Assembly: GCA_025517525.1 (NCBI GenBank) | Contig: JAOPJZ010000005.1 | Location: 1 to 64,000 of the forward strand | Length of the DNA: 64,000 nt | Source of the DNA: Natronosalvus hydrolyticus | Lineage (GTDB): Archaea; Halobacteriota; Halobacteria; Halobacteriales; Natrialbaceae | Reading direction: 5' to 3' | In this document: in pieces, positions 26,259-35,485 of the stretch | Position numbering within the stretch: the stretch's first letter is position 1 | How the letters are laid out: each line of letters opens with the position of its first letter | Notes under the pieces: generated by a model | What the model saw: the letters and a program-made list of their open reading frames with translations, nothing else | Told to the model about the DNA's origin: nothing | Databases searched by the model: none | Program-made: the position numbers and the translations under genes

Positions 26259-27251
26259 TTATTCGTCGTCGGCTTCTGCCTCGAGTTCGTCGACGATTTC
26301 GTCGGCGTCAACGTCGGCATCCTCGAGTGCGGCCTCGAGGTCGGCTTCGCCGCCGCCCATGCCACCCATGCCGCCCATCATACCAGGCATGCCCATGCCG
26401 CCCATCCCGTCGATGACCTCCTGGACGATGACGCGGTCGACGCCGACCTTGTCGATGACGTCCTGGGCGATCTGCTGTTTCGAGAACATCCACTGCTGGT
26501 TCATCGTCAGCTGTGGCGTCGATTCGACGTACAGCGTCTCTTTCTCGACGACTTCGGTCTCGTATTCGGGTTCGGCATCCTCGTCGTCCTCATCGTCGTC
26601 GGATTCGACGAGAACCTCCTCTTCGACCTCGTCGGTCTCGATGTGGAGTTCGGGTTCGACGTCGAGGTACATCTCGAACAGGCCGGCGGCCTGCTGTGCG
26701 CGGTCGTCGACGACCTCGAGCACTTCGTAGTTGTACTCGACGTCCTCACCGGCGAGTGGGTGGTTGAAGTCGACGCGTGCGCGACCGCCGACGATAGTGC
26801 TGATGTAGCCGTGGCGGTTATCGATTTGGACGTGTGCGCCAGGATAGCGGTCGTCCTCGTCGATTTTGTCGGCACTGATGGTTTCGACGGCGTCGTTGTC
26901 GTACTCGCCGAATGCGTCTTCGGCGGGAACGGTTACCTCACCTTCGTCACCGACCTCGCCACCGATAACGGCGTCTTCGACGTCATCGAAGATGTGGCCC
27001 TCGCCGAGGACGATGGTACGCGGTCCGAATTCGCGTTCCTCCGTGTCGACGCCTTCCTCTTCGGCAACGTCGGGGTCGGTCGTGTCGACCAGCTGGTCGC
27101 CCTCGACCGTCCGTGCGGTGTAGGCGATTTTGACGAATTCGCCCGACTGGAGTCCGCTTGGTTCCTCCTCGATGTCTTCCTGTTTGACGTCCTCCTCGAC
27201 GTCATCGGTCGCTGATTCGGATTCGAGTTCGGCCTCTTGATCCTCAGTCAT
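26259..27251 (-). CDS. FKBP-type peptidyl-prolyl isomerase (SlyD-like, extended)
   Basis: A 330-residue protein from the ATG at 27251. Residues about 35-180 contain the FKBP domain with the SlyD-type inserted flap: KIAYTARTVEGDQLVDTT, GPRTIVLGEGHIFDDVEDAV, VPAEDAFGEYD and the FNHPLAGEDVEYNYEVLEV strand. The C-terminal extension (about 200-330) is acidic and then Gly/Met-rich (GMGGMGMPGMMGG), ending in a short acidic helix. It is a cytoplasmic prolyl isomerase and chaperone. The Met-rich segment could bind metal or hydrophobic clients; that is inference. Confidence 0.92.
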   Translation of the reverse strand: MTEDQEAELESESATDDVEEDVKQEDIEEEPSGLQSGEFVKIAYTARTVEGDQLVDTTDPDVAEEEGVDTEEREFGPRTIVLGEGHIFDDVEDAVIGGEVGDEGEVTVPAEDAFGEYDNDAVETISADKIDEDDRYPGAHVQIDNRHGYISTIVGGRARVDFNHPLAGEDVEYNYEVLEVVDDRAQQAAGLFEMYLDVEPELHIETDEVEEEVLVESDDDEDDEDAEPEYETEVVEKETLYVESTPQLTMNQQWMFSKQQIAQDVIDKVGVDRVIVQEVIDGMGGMGMPGMMGGMGGMGGGEADLEAALEDADVDADEIVDELEAEADDE

Positions 27252-27432
27252 ATGTGGTACGACCCGCCGTCCGCATTTAAGGTCGACGTTTTTGTCTGGA
27301 GTATGCGGTGAACGACACGTTCCTGTCCACCTGGTCATTATTCACTCAACAGGCGGTATCCGTGAGTGGGACGTACACACGCCCAAAAGCCCCATCCGTT
27401 CAGAGTGACGGTGAATGGACCATGACCAGGTG

Positions 27433-27438
27433 TATAAG
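27433..27438 (+). promoter_or_regulatory. TATA box for the CYTH gene (leaderless)
   Basis: The sequence GTGTATAAGACA is centred about 25 bp before the ATG at 27461, the spacing expected for a leaderless haloarchaeal transcript. There is no ribosome site before the ATG. Confidence 0.6.
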
Positions 27439-27460
27439 ACACCCTGCCTAATCTGGGCGC

Positions 27461-27997
27461 ATGTACGAGGTCGAATTGAAAGTCGAGGCATCCCTCGAGA
27501 CCGTCCGAAACAAACTCGAGGTGGAAGGGGCGACGAAACAGGGGACAGTCACACAGGAAGATACCTACTACGACGCGCCCCACCGCTCGTTTTCGGAGAC
27601 CGACGAGGCCCTCCGAATTCGTCGTGAACGGGTCGATGAGGCGGCTGAGAGTCGATTGACCTACAAGGGCCCGCTCCTCGAGGAGGAGTCAAAAACCCGT
27701 GCGGAACACGAAACCGGCGTCGAGGACGGGGAAACGATGCACGACGTGTTGTCTGCGCTCGGATTCGAGCCGGTTGCAACCGTTTACAAAGAACGTGAAC
27801 GCTACGCGCTCGAGGGCTACACAATCACACTGGATGCCGTCGATGACGTTGGTGAGTACGTCGAAATCGAGGCAGAAACCGAGAGTATGGAGGAGATTGA
27901 ATCCGTCCGAATGGGGGCTAAACGGGTCCTCGAGCGGCTCGACCTCGACCCCGAAACCCAACTGCGAACCTCGTATCTGGAACTGTTGCTCGAGTAG
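27461..27997 (+). CDS. cyaB: CYTH-domain protein, class IV adenylate cyclase / thiamine-triphosphatase-like
   Basis: A 178-residue protein with the signature MYEVELKVEA (ExExK motif), paired arginines (EALRIRRER), LTYKGP, YKERERYAL, and the acidic EYVEIEAE motif lining the tunnel that binds triphosphates and metal. Archaeal members are annotated as class IV adenylate cyclases, but many CYTH proteins are triphosphatases, so the reaction is uncertain. Confidence 0.88.
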   Translation: MYEVELKVEASLETVRNKLEVEGATKQGTVTQEDTYYDAPHRSFSETDEALRIRRERVDEAAESRLTYKGPLLEEESKTRAEHETGVEDGETMHDVLSALGFEPVATVYKERERYALEGYTITLDAVDDVGEYVEIEAETESMEEIESVRMGAKRVLERLDLDPETQLRTSYLELLLE

Positions 27998-28098
27998 ACA
28001 GTACGGAGGTCGCCAGTGCCGGCGTATAACTCGAGGGTATCTTTCGGGCTGACAAAGTTTTCGCAAGTTATAGAACCAACCCGGCAGAACGGAGAGTA

Positions 28099-29304
28099 AT
28101 GAGCGAACGGAACATCAGGGTCGAACCGATCGACCGCCGTGCAGTCGAGGACCAGGAGGTCGAAATCGTCGAACGAAAGGGAATCGGCCACCCCGATTCG
28201 ATCTGTGACGGCATTGCCGAAAGCGTCGCTGGGGCGCTCGCCCGCGAGTACCTCGAGCGCGTTGGCAAGGTGCTCCACTTCAATACAGACGAGACACAGT
28301 TGGTTGCCGGCGAAGCCGCACCAGCTTTCGGCGGCGGCGAAGTCGTCGATCCGATCTATCTTCTCATCGTCGGCCGGGCGACCAAACACTACGAGGGGCA
28401 GACGATACCAACTGAACGAATCGCCCTCTCAGCCGCGCGAGAATACCTCGAGTCCGAACTGCCCCAACTGGTCTTCGGCGAGGACATCGTCGTCGACGTG
28501 AAGCTTGGCGAGGGCAGCGGCGACCTGCAAGACGTCTTCGGCGAAGACGAGGTGCACGTTCCGATGGCCAACGACACGAGTTTCGGCGTCGGTCACGCTC
28601 CACTCTCGGAAACCGAACAGATCGTCTACAACGCCGAACGACGACTCAACGAGGAGTTTGCGGCCGAGAACCCAGCGCTCGGCACCGACGTCAAAATCAT
28701 GGGCAAACGCGAAGGCGACGAGATCGACGTGACCGTCGCTGCCGCGATGGTTGACGCTCACATCGACGACATCGACGACTACGTCACAACCGTCGAGGAC
28801 GTCAGAGACTTCGTCGCTGACGTCGCCACCGAGTACACCGACCGAGACGTCTCCGTCTACGTCAACACGGCTGATGACGTCGAATCCGGTTCGATCTACC
28901 TCACCGTTACCGGCACCTCTGCCGAACAGGGAGACGACGGTTCCGTCGGTCGGGGCAACCGTGCCAACGGCCTCATTACGCCGAACCGTTCGATGTCGAT
29001 GGAAGCGACCAGCGGGAAAAACCCGGTCAACCACATCGGCAAGATCTACAACCTGCTCTCGACCGATATCGCCGAGAACGTCGTAAGCAACGTCAACGGC
29101 ATCCGCGATCTGCGCGTCCGGCTGCTGAGCCAGATCGGCCGGCCGATCGACCAGCCACACGTTGCCGACGTTCACGTCGTGCTCGAAGACGACGTCGCCC
29201 TCGAGGACGTCCGCGGTGACATCGAGGCAATCGTCGACGACGGCCTCGGGAACGTGACGGACATCACCAAGCGCGTGATCGACGGCGAACTCGAGACGTT
29301 CTGA
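28099..29304 (+). CDS. Archaeal S-adenosylmethionine synthetase
   Basis: A 401-residue methionine adenosyltransferase of the archaeal type, unlike bacterial MetK. Visible motifs are [18 protein letters not shown] near residue 25, [16 protein letters not shown] near 200, [19 protein letters not shown] near 287 and the [19 protein letters not shown] region. It makes S-adenosylmethionine from ATP and methionine. It is monocistronic; the following 260 bp hold no gene. Confidence 0.96.
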   Translation: MSERNIRVEPIDRRAVEDQEVEIVERKGIGHPDSICDGIAESVAGALAREYLERVGKVLHFNTDETQLVAGEAAPAFGGGEVVDPIYLLIVGRATKHYEGQTIPTERIALSAAREYLESELPQLVFGEDIVVDVKLGEGSGDLQDVFGEDEVHVPMANDTSFGVGHAPLSETEQIVYNAERRLNEEFAAENPALGTDVKIMGKREGDEIDVTVAAAMVDAHIDDIDDYVTTVEDVRDFVADVATEYTDRDVSVYVNTADDVESGSIYLTVTGTSAEQGDDGSVGRGNRANGLITPNRSMSMEATSGKNPVNHIGKIYNLLSTDIAENVVSNVNGIRDLRVRLLSQIGRPIDQPHVADVHVVLEDDVALEDVRGDIEAIVDDGLGNVTDITKRVIDGELETF

Positions 29305-29570
29305 AAATCACTACAGGCCTCGCTTCGTTTCTCCAAAAAGCCTCGCTTCGTTCCTCGCCGGTGGCTTCGACGGCCAACTTCTCGAATCGACAGGGATCCA
29401 TCGTTAATCTTGCGATCAATACGCCCCCCACTGTATCGGGTTGACCGTTACTACCGCATCAGATCTGCCGTTACCAGCCCATCAGGTAGCTCTCCCTTCG
29501 CCGCCTTCGCAAGAATCAAACCCCCACTCGAGAAACTCGAGTATATCGAAACGAAATAGCACTGATACCC

Positions 29571-30875
29571 GTGTCCGATTCGAGTGATTCGCCGAGTAGC
29601 CGCAACATCGTGATCGCCGTCGTCGCGAGTACGTTCTTTGTCGGATTCGGTGGTGGCGTCGTCTTTCCTATCCTGCCAAACCTCGGGGAAGTCCTCGGCA
29701 TTTCGGCGTTCGTCGTCGGCCTCATTTTGTCCGCGAATCGATGGACGCGGCTGGTGGCAAACGCGCCGGCCGGGGTACTCATCGATCGGATTGGGACGCG
29801 AACGCCGTTCGTCGTCGGACTGGCAATCGAAGGCGTCGCCACGTTCGGCTACGTGCTGGCGATCTACGCCTCGAGACCGGACACCACACTTGGGGCACTG
29901 GTCGGATTCGTCTCCCCGTCACCCGAGGTGTGGTTCATGGTGGCGAGAATCCTCTGGGGACTTGGCAGTGCCCTCGTGTTCGCAACGGCGTACACGATTA
30001 CGGCTGACGTGAGTGAGGCTGACTCCCGTGGAACGAGCATGGGTGTGGTGCGAGCGGGCATTACGTTCGGGTTCCCAGCCGGATTGGTCCTTGGCGGGAT
30101 CGTCAGCGAACTGTACAGCAACTCCGCGGCGTTCATTTTGGCCGCTGCCTTTGCGGGTCTGGCAAGCATCATTGCCTATCTCGTGGTCCCGGAAACGCAC
30201 GTCGAGGGACACGACAGTTCGGTCAAACCCTGGGACCTCGAGATCACGGTTCCGGCGATCACTGTGGGCCTGGTCAACTTCGGCCTCTACTTCGCCTACG
30301 TTGGCGTCCTGTTTTCAACGCTCGTGCTGTATCTCGGCGACGCATCGCTCACCATTTCGACGGCAGTGTTCGGCTACGGCATCGAGTACGGCGAGCAAGG
30401 CACCTCGGGGCTGTTGATGGCAATCACCGTCCTGATGGGCGCTGTTTTCACGATTTCGGGTGGTGTCGTGAGCGATTCCGTCGGCGCCCGAGTGCCCGTC
30501 CTCGTCAGCTTTCTGCTCATCAACTGCCTCGGGTTCGTCGTTCTCGCTCTGGCCGGTTCTTTCGTGACCGTCGTCCTCGGCTGTGCACTCATCGGTGCTG
30601 GCCAAGGTGGTGTCAGTGGCCCGCTCACAGCACTTCTTGCCGACCTGACGCCCGAGGATCGCATGGGGCGGGCGATGGGGACGAACAACGTTCTCGGAGA
30701 CGTCGGTGGCGGCCTCGGCCCCCTCGTCTCGTTGCCGCTGGTCGGCATCATCGGCTTCCCCATTATGTACACGGTCAGTGCAGCAATCGCACTCGGGGCT
30801 GGCCTCGTGTTGGTTGCCGGGGTCTACACCCACACCGGGCACGTGAGTCCGGATGTGGCCGACGCCCTCGAGTGA
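29571..30875 (+). CDS. Major facilitator superfamily transporter
   Basis: A 434-residue protein with a GTG start and about 12 helices. The MFS signature between helices 2 and 3 reads RLVANAPAGVLIDRIGTRTP. The C-terminal half contains GAGQGGVSGPLTALLADLTPEDRMGRAMG, typical of drug and sugar efflux members. The substrate cannot be predicted. It is convergent with the UbiA gene (9-bp gap). Confidence 0.9.
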   Translation: MSDSSDSPSSRNIVIAVVASTFFVGFGGGVVFPILPNLGEVLGISAFVVGLILSANRWTRLVANAPAGVLIDRIGTRTPFVVGLAIEGVATFGYVLAIYASRPDTTLGALVGFVSPSPEVWFMVARILWGLGSALVFATAYTITADVSEADSRGTSMGVVRAGITFGFPAGLVLGGIVSELYSNSAAFILAAAFAGLASIIAYLVVPETHVEGHDSSVKPWDLEITVPAITVGLVNFGLYFAYVGVLFSTLVLYLGDASLTISTAVFGYGIEYGEQGTSGLLMAITVLMGAVFTISGGVVSDSVGARVPVLVSFLLINCLGFVVLALAGSFVTVVLGCALIGAGQGGVSGPLTALLADLTPEDRMGRAMGTNNVLGDVGGGLGPLVSLPLVGIIGFPIMYTVSAAIALGAGLVLVAGVYTHTGHVSPDVADALE

Positions 30876-30884
30876 TGGAGAAGG

Positions 30885-31781
30885 TTACAGGAGCGATAAC
30901 AGGGCCTCGAGCGGCTCGAACCACACAGCCGCCACGAGCACGGCCAGGAACACGTACGAGCCACGTATGAGCAACATCGTCGCGATGGTTGCATCCCCAC
31001 GGCGAGCGATAGCGGCGACGAGACCGAAGGCCGCGATAGCGAGCAGCGCCCCTGGTGGAAAGAAACCCAGCGCGACCATGAGGACGACGATCGCCATCCC
31101 AGTCGCCATCAGCCCGTACGCGAGCGTATACGCTCGAGCGGGGCCGACGACCACGGCGACCGTCCGTTTTCGAATCGAGCGGTCGTAGTCGTAGTCTTTG
31201 GTGTCGTCGATGACTTTGATACCGGAGAGTAATACGAGAAAGACGATGGCGAACGCGATAGGGACTGGTGCCAGTGACGTCGCTTGCACGTAGTAGCCAC
31301 CCAGGATACTCAGCGCGATGCCCGCTGGATAGCCCATCGTGGCCGAAATCGGGTGCATGTCCAGTTGCGGGGCGTGAAAGTACGCGATTATCCAGGCAGG
31401 GACGGTGAGTGCGACCGCAATCGGGCCGACAGCCAGCCACAGTAATACACAGCAAACGGCGAACAGAGCCGACGAGGCAGTGAGACCAAGTCGACAGCCA
31501 GCCACAGTGAGCGGGTGATCATCGTCTTCACCCCGAACGTGGAAATCGATGTAGCCATCCTTGACGTGTGCGGTGTAGACCGCCACAAACATCGCCAGTA
31601 CGTGAACAACGGCGATCCCAGGGTCGACCCCCCGAGCTAAAATGGCCCCGAACAGCGAGGCGGCAAGCGGTGGCAACATAAACACCGGATGTACCTGCGA
31701 CCAGTAGGCTCGAGCGGTCGCCTCGAAACCACTGGCCTCTCTCGCGAGGGACATAGGGTGCAATATGCTTTCACGTGACAT
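30885..31781 (-). CDS. UbiA-family prenyltransferase
   Basis: A 298-residue membrane protein with eight or nine helices. Two acidic clusters stand in the family positions: AHVKDGYIDFHVRGEDDDHP (about residues 70-90) and IKVIDDTKDYDYDRSIRKRT (about 190-210). UbiA enzymes attach isoprenoid chains to aromatic or glycerol acceptors in membranes (menaquinone, archaeal lipid, haem O). The first motif departs from the strict NDxxD form, so the acceptor is uncertain. No menaquinone genes adjoin. Confidence 0.88.
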   Translation of the reverse strand: MSRESILHPMSLAREASGFEATARAYWSQVHPVFMLPPLAASLFGAILARGVDPGIAVVHVLAMFVAVYTAHVKDGYIDFHVRGEDDDHPLTVAGCRLGLTASSALFAVCCVLLWLAVGPIAVALTVPAWIIAYFHAPQLDMHPISATMGYPAGIALSILGGYYVQATSLAPVPIAFAIVFLVLLSGIKVIDDTKDYDYDRSIRKRTVAVVVGPARAYTLAYGLMATGMAIVVLMVALGFFPPGALLAIAAFGLVAAIARRGDATIATMLLIRGSYVFLAVLVAAVWFEPLEALLSLL

Positions 31782-31889
31782 AATTGTGAAGGCGGGGGCA
31801 ACCCCGTGCAGTCACCTATCAGTTCAAGTACGGTGCAGATTTGGAGAACCCAAAAAGTCAGGCGAAGAGCGAACGAATACCAGTATACA

Positions 31890-32183
31890 ATGGGCAAAGA
31901 AGATTCCGATACCTCACTCGAGAACCGCCTCAACCTGCTTCACGAGCGACTCGAGGCAACCGCCGAGTTACCGATCGACCATCGAACGAACCGCTGGCTT
32001 GGCGAGGCAGAAGCCGTCGTCCGGGATGCGGCTATGAATACGCTTGATGAAGCGACTACAAAAAAACGAGTGCGACAGGCCAAACACTTACTCGAAGAAG
32101 CCGATGGGACCGGAAACGAGCAAGCGGACGAACACCTCGAGGCAGCTCTGGAGTTGTGTCACTCGATTCTCGAGGACGGTTGA
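31890..32183 (+). CDS. Small helical protein, function unknown
   Basis: A 97-residue protein from the ATG at 31890 (MGKEDSDTSLENRLNLLHER). Heptad-like charged helices dominate (NRWLGEAEAVVRDAA, VRQAKHLLEEAD, LEAALELCHSILEDG). It has no cysteine motifs or membrane segments. It looks like a real haloarchaeal small protein because of its acidic bias and codon use, but I do not know its role. Confidence 0.7.
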   Translation: MGKEDSDTSLENRLNLLHERLEATAELPIDHRTNRWLGEAEAVVRDAAMNTLDEATTKKRVRQAKHLLEEADGTGNEQADEHLEAALELCHSILEDG

Positions 32184-32347
32184 GATTTGACTTCGGTACG
32201 TTTCAGGAGTATTACACCTACAGTAAGTTAGTGTCGTTTCACACGGATTTCGCTCGTCGCTACCTACTTGACCAACAGTATTGGAGAGCGCACTGTCCCA
32301 GAATGCGATGCATTCACATGAGTTACAATCGACGATCCGTTCTATAG

Positions 32348-32707
32348 GGAATCGGGACACTGGGTGCAACGCTGGCCTTCTCTGGCCTTGTAAGTGCGGC
32401 CGACGGCCGGGCACGGTAGCTGGCCAGGACGAACGGTACTGGATCGAACAACGTTTCCGCTGCCGGCTTCGACGTCCGATGGGAACTCGGCGGCGGACGA
32501 GTGCTACTCGTGGACGGGTCGACAAATGCCGCCGCCAACCTCGAGGCCGTCCAGGGTATTTCCCTCATCGTGCCGGATCGCGCGTTCGAACTCGAGACGC
32601 CTGCGCTCGAGGGCTCGGCCGACGCCGAGGCAGCCAGCGTCGGTCAGGTGTTGCCGAACTCGGTGCCGGACGAACGAACGCACTCGAGACCGTCCGTCAA
32701 CTATCCT
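32348..32707 (+). pseudogene. Remnant of a Tat-exported subtilase (S8) precursor
   Basis: One frame reads GIGTLGATLAFSGLVSA, the hydrophobic core of a Tat signal, followed by a TAG (at residue 24), then a propeptide-like stretch (GFDVRWELGGGRVLLVDGST, LEAVQGISLIVPDRAFELE). This pattern of a short inhibitor-like domain ending in VPDRxFELE is typical of haloarchaeal subtilisin-like proteases. An in-frame stop directly precedes the fragment, so the twin arginines and start are gone, and the catalytic domain is absent. A family C palindrome begins where the coding similarity ends. The family assignment is moderate. Confidence 0.6.
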
Positions 32708-32792
32708 GAGTACCTTCCCAAATGTAGATCCATGCGTGAAACCGGACACCCGGAATCGGTTTTACGCGCACCTTCAGGTTTGGGAAACTACT
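32708..32792. repeat. Dispersed palindromic element, family C, copy 5
   Basis: About 85 bp from GAGTACCTTCCCAAATG to CAGGTTTGGGAAACTACT, with the inner stem CATGCGTGAAACCGGA / TCGGTTTTACGCGCA. On the opposite strand it matches the copy at 54318 (TTCCCAAACCTGAA ... TTTGGGAGGGTACT). It lies where the subtilase remnant is cut off. Confidence 0.8.
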
Positions 32793-32819
32793 GAGACAGC
32801 GGGTCTCCAGAAAACGGCG

Positions 32820-33941
32820 CTACCGAACCGCGTTGGTCGCCGCGTGCATGATTTCGAGAGCCTCTTTCAAATCCTCCACCCCGGTCGCATACGAGAGCCG
32901 AGCATAGCCCTCGCCGTTAGCGCCGAAGGCTTCTCCAGGAACGACGACGACGCCTCTCGAGAGGACTTCGTCACACCAGCCTTCGGGAACTTTTGGCATC
33001 GCGTAGAACGCACCCTGCGGGGTCGGTACCTCGAGGCCGGCATCCTCGAGGCCGTCGAGGACGACGTCACGTCGCTGCTGGAAGGAATCACGCATCTCGG
33101 CGACACAATCCTGTGGGCCCGAGAGCGCGGCTTTAGCGGCGTACTGGGCCGGGGCAGAGGCACAGGCCTGACAGTACTGATGGACCCGAAGCATGCGTTC
33201 GATGCGTCGGTTCGAGCCGATGACCCATCCCAGCCGCCAGCCGGTCATCGAGTACGTTTTCGAGCAGGCACTGACGACGACCACGTTGTCCGTGTTCGCG
33301 TAGGCCAGCGGCGAGTGGTGTTCGCCCTCGAAGACGATGTGTTCGTACACCTCATCGGAAATACAGAGGACGTCGTGTTCGTCGGCAATACGGGCGAACT
33401 CGCGAATGTCGGCTTCGCTCTGGACGGCACCTGTGGGGTTGCCGGGGCTGTTGATCACGAAGGCGGCCGTCTCGTCAGTGATTGCCGCCTCGACGGCGGC
33501 GGGGTCGAGTGTCAGGTCGTCCCGAAGGTCGACCGGTTTCGGAGTCCCGCCGGCGAGTTTCGTCAGGGCGTCATATGCCACGAAACCGGGATCCGGGAAA
33601 ATGACTTCCTGGCCGGGATCGACGTGGGCCTCGAGCGCCAGGTGGAGCGCCTCGCTGCCCCCTGCGGTCACGATGGCGTCGTTCGGGTCGACGTCGATGC
33701 CGTAGTTTCGGTCGTAGGCGTCCGAGATGGCTTCTCGAAGCGGGAGAATGCCTTTGTTGGAGGTGTAGGCGTCGGTGTCGCCCGACTGAATGGCGTCGAT
33801 GGCAGCCTGTCGGGCGTGATCGGGCGTCGGAAAGTCAGGTTGCCCGATGCCGAGATTGATCGCATCGTCGCCGGCCGCTTCGAACACTTCGCGGATGCCG
33901 CTAATCGATACTGCCTCGACACGGGTGGAAAACTCCGCCAT
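32820..33941 (-). CDS. Class I/II PLP-dependent aminotransferase
   Basis: A 373-residue protein from MAEFSTRVEAVSISGIREVF (start at 33941). PLP motifs are intact: INLGIGQPDFPTPDH, VTAGGSEALHLALEA, FVINSPGNPTGAV, CISDEVYEHIVFEG, and the lysine in VSACSKTYSMTGWRLGW (about residue 225). Typical for aspartate/aromatic aminotransferases of archaea, with glutamate or aspartate as amino donor. The substrate is not resolved by sequence. Single gene. Confidence 0.92.
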   Translation of the reverse strand: MAEFSTRVEAVSISGIREVFEAAGDDAINLGIGQPDFPTPDHARQAAIDAIQSGDTDAYTSNKGILPLREAISDAYDRNYGIDVDPNDAIVTAGGSEALHLALEAHVDPGQEVIFPDPGFVAYDALTKLAGGTPKPVDLRDDLTLDPAAVEAAITDETAAFVINSPGNPTGAVQSEADIREFARIADEHDVLCISDEVYEHIVFEGEHHSPLAYANTDNVVVVSACSKTYSMTGWRLGWVIGSNRRIERMLRVHQYCQACASAPAQYAAKAALSGPQDCVAEMRDSFQQRRDVVLDGLEDAGLEVPTPQGAFYAMPKVPEGWCDEVLSRGVVVVPGEAFGANGEGYARLSYATGVEDLKEALEIMHAATNAVR

Positions 33942-34175
33942 ATCCCTATGAGCGTGGGCCACCCCGATAACTGTTGATACGTGCGGCCGGAGAGGGCGAA
34001 ACCCAGGCCTGTTCAATATACCACGATCCTGGCTGGGAGGCCTCGAGATTGTATATGAGTGGCGTCAGCCGAACCGACTCGCGTCTGGTCGGGGAGAAAA
34101 CTCGAGCGAACAGCGGACAGCCGCGCGAACATCCAGCCGGAACACATTTACTCCCGGTCTGATATGTACCCGATA

Positions 34176-34880
34176 ATGATGGATCGGAGAACAGCACTCG
34201 CCGCCGGGTGTACCGGACTGGTGTCGGCGACTGCTGGCTGTATTGGCTTCGTCCTGGGCGAGGAGTCACTCGAGTATATCGCCGAGCCGATTTTACCGTC
34301 GGAACCGGCCCTCGACCGGACGGGCTACGAACTGAGCGATCAGGGCTGGCTAGGAATCGGCGAGGAGATAGGCGACCGACAAATCGGTGCCGCCGCGTGG
34401 TCAGGAGCGTACACGAACGACGTCACGATTCAGGGCCAGAGTCAGGAAGCGGCCATCTTCGCGTGCCTCTCCATGCCCAAAATCGAGGTCGCCGGCTCAC
34501 CGATCAATCCCTTCGCCGACATGACCCCGCGAGAACTGCTCGAGGAGTTTGGCGACGAAGTAGATTCGGAGTTCGATGACATCTCCCAGCCACAACCGAC
34601 TGGGGAGTCGTTTTCACTCCCGATGCTTGGCGAGGCGCGGACAATCGAGGAGTTCGTCTCCGAGACGAGAATACAGGGTGAGCCCATCGAGTTGCTCCTC
34701 TGGATCACGACGTTCACCCACCGGGATGACGTTATCATCGTGTTCGGAGGGTTCCCGAGACAACTCGCCGACGAAGGGGTTCTCATCGAAGACCTGATGG
34801 AGTCCGTCGAGCATCCACCGGAAGGCGACCGCGGCATTCCGGAGGCGAACACTGACGAAGGTATCGACGACGGGTTGTGA
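34176..34880 (+). CDS. Lipoprotein of the DUF6517 type
   Basis: About 234 residues. The signal MMDRRTALAAGCTGLVSATAGC has a twin-arginine-like RR and a lipobox. The mature part (GYELSDQGWLGIGEEIGDRQ, ACLSMPKIEVAGSPINPFADM, LLWITTFTHRDDVIIVFGGFP) follows the DUF6517 pattern known only in haloarchaea. ATGs at 34164 and 34179 are alternative starts. It is extracytoplasmic; the function is unknown. It is followed by a family C palindrome. Confidence 0.75.
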   Translation: MMDRRTALAAGCTGLVSATAGCIGFVLGEESLEYIAEPILPSEPALDRTGYELSDQGWLGIGEEIGDRQIGAAAWSGAYTNDVTIQGQSQEAAIFACLSMPKIEVAGSPINPFADMTPRELLEEFGDEVDSEFDDISQPQPTGESFSLPMLGEARTIEEFVSETRIQGEPIELLLWITTFTHRDDVIIVFGGFPRQLADEGVLIEDLMESVEHPPEGDRGIPEANTDEGIDDGL

Positions 34881-34929
34881 GGGGGCTCGAGGGAGATAAG
34901 AACGCGTCTAAGGCCGAAGAGGACGTCTC

Positions 34930-35014
34930 CTGGTTGCTAGTGGCTTCCCGAGCCTGAACGGGTGAGCCGAACTCATCGGTTCGGCTCACACGTCGACATG
35001 TGGGAGAGTACCAG
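34930..35014. repeat. Dispersed palindromic element, family C, copy 1
   Basis: About 85 bp bounded by CTGGT and ACCAG, with the inner stem GGGTGAGCCGAACTCATCGG / TTCGGCTCACACG and the family sequence GCTAGTGGCTTCCC and GTGGGAGAGTACC. It lies between the lipoprotein and the small membrane protein gene. Confidence 0.85.
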
Positions 35015-35047
35015 ATCAGAGTCCAGCACGAGTTACCGTTTCAACGC

Positions 35048-35386
35048 ATGCAAAAAGACGACCGGACTCGAAATGGGCGAGGGATTCGCCGGTGGGGAAC
35101 GGTTGTGCTTGGAGCGATCATCGGAGTTGTTCGGTTTCTGGCCGAGTTCGTCAGCTATACGCTCGTGTACCTGTTCGCGAAGCTGATCCCGTTCTTCGTC
35201 GTCGTGATCTGCTTGGGCATCTTTTTCGTTTTGTTCAGCCTGTTGTCGGTACTTCTATCGCCGTTTGGAATTTCGGACCAGGCGATTGCAGCAGTTGCTG
35301 CGGTTGGAATTTTGCAAGTCTATGGAGACTCGGTCTCAGAGTCCTCTTTGGAATCTCCCTCCTCCCGCCACTCATCGATCGTATGA
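35048..35386 (+). CDS. Small membrane protein, possibly frameshifted at its end
   Basis: A 112-residue protein from MQKDDRTRNGRGIRRW. A basic N terminus is followed by helices around 18-40 and 42-75 (LIPFFVVVICLGIFFVLFSL). After AAVGILQVYG it becomes Ser-rich (DSVSESSLESPSSRHSSIV). The alternative frame over the same bases reads LRVLFGISLLPPLIDRMSKW, a better membrane-protein ending, so a one-base frameshift near 35320 is possible. I do not recognise the family. An intact IS lies 100 bp downstream. Confidence 0.5.
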   Translation: MQKDDRTRNGRGIRRWGTVVLGAIIGVVRFLAEFVSYTLVYLFAKLIPFFVVVICLGIFFVLFSLLSVLLSPFGISDQAIAAVAAVGILQVYGDSVSESSLESPSSRHSSIV

Positions 35387-35485
35387 GTAAATGGACTCGA
35401 GAAGACGACCGCTGAAAACCAGCCGTTACACGCAGGTTACTGAAATTCTATAGTTCGCCGACAGAGAGGTACATCCTATGGATTC

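Noticed and set aside
32394..33977. A 527-codon plus-strand open frame over the aminotransferase region
   Set aside because: It is antisense to a well-formed PLP aminotransferase with all motifs. Its translation has no family features, and long antisense frames are expected at this GC content.
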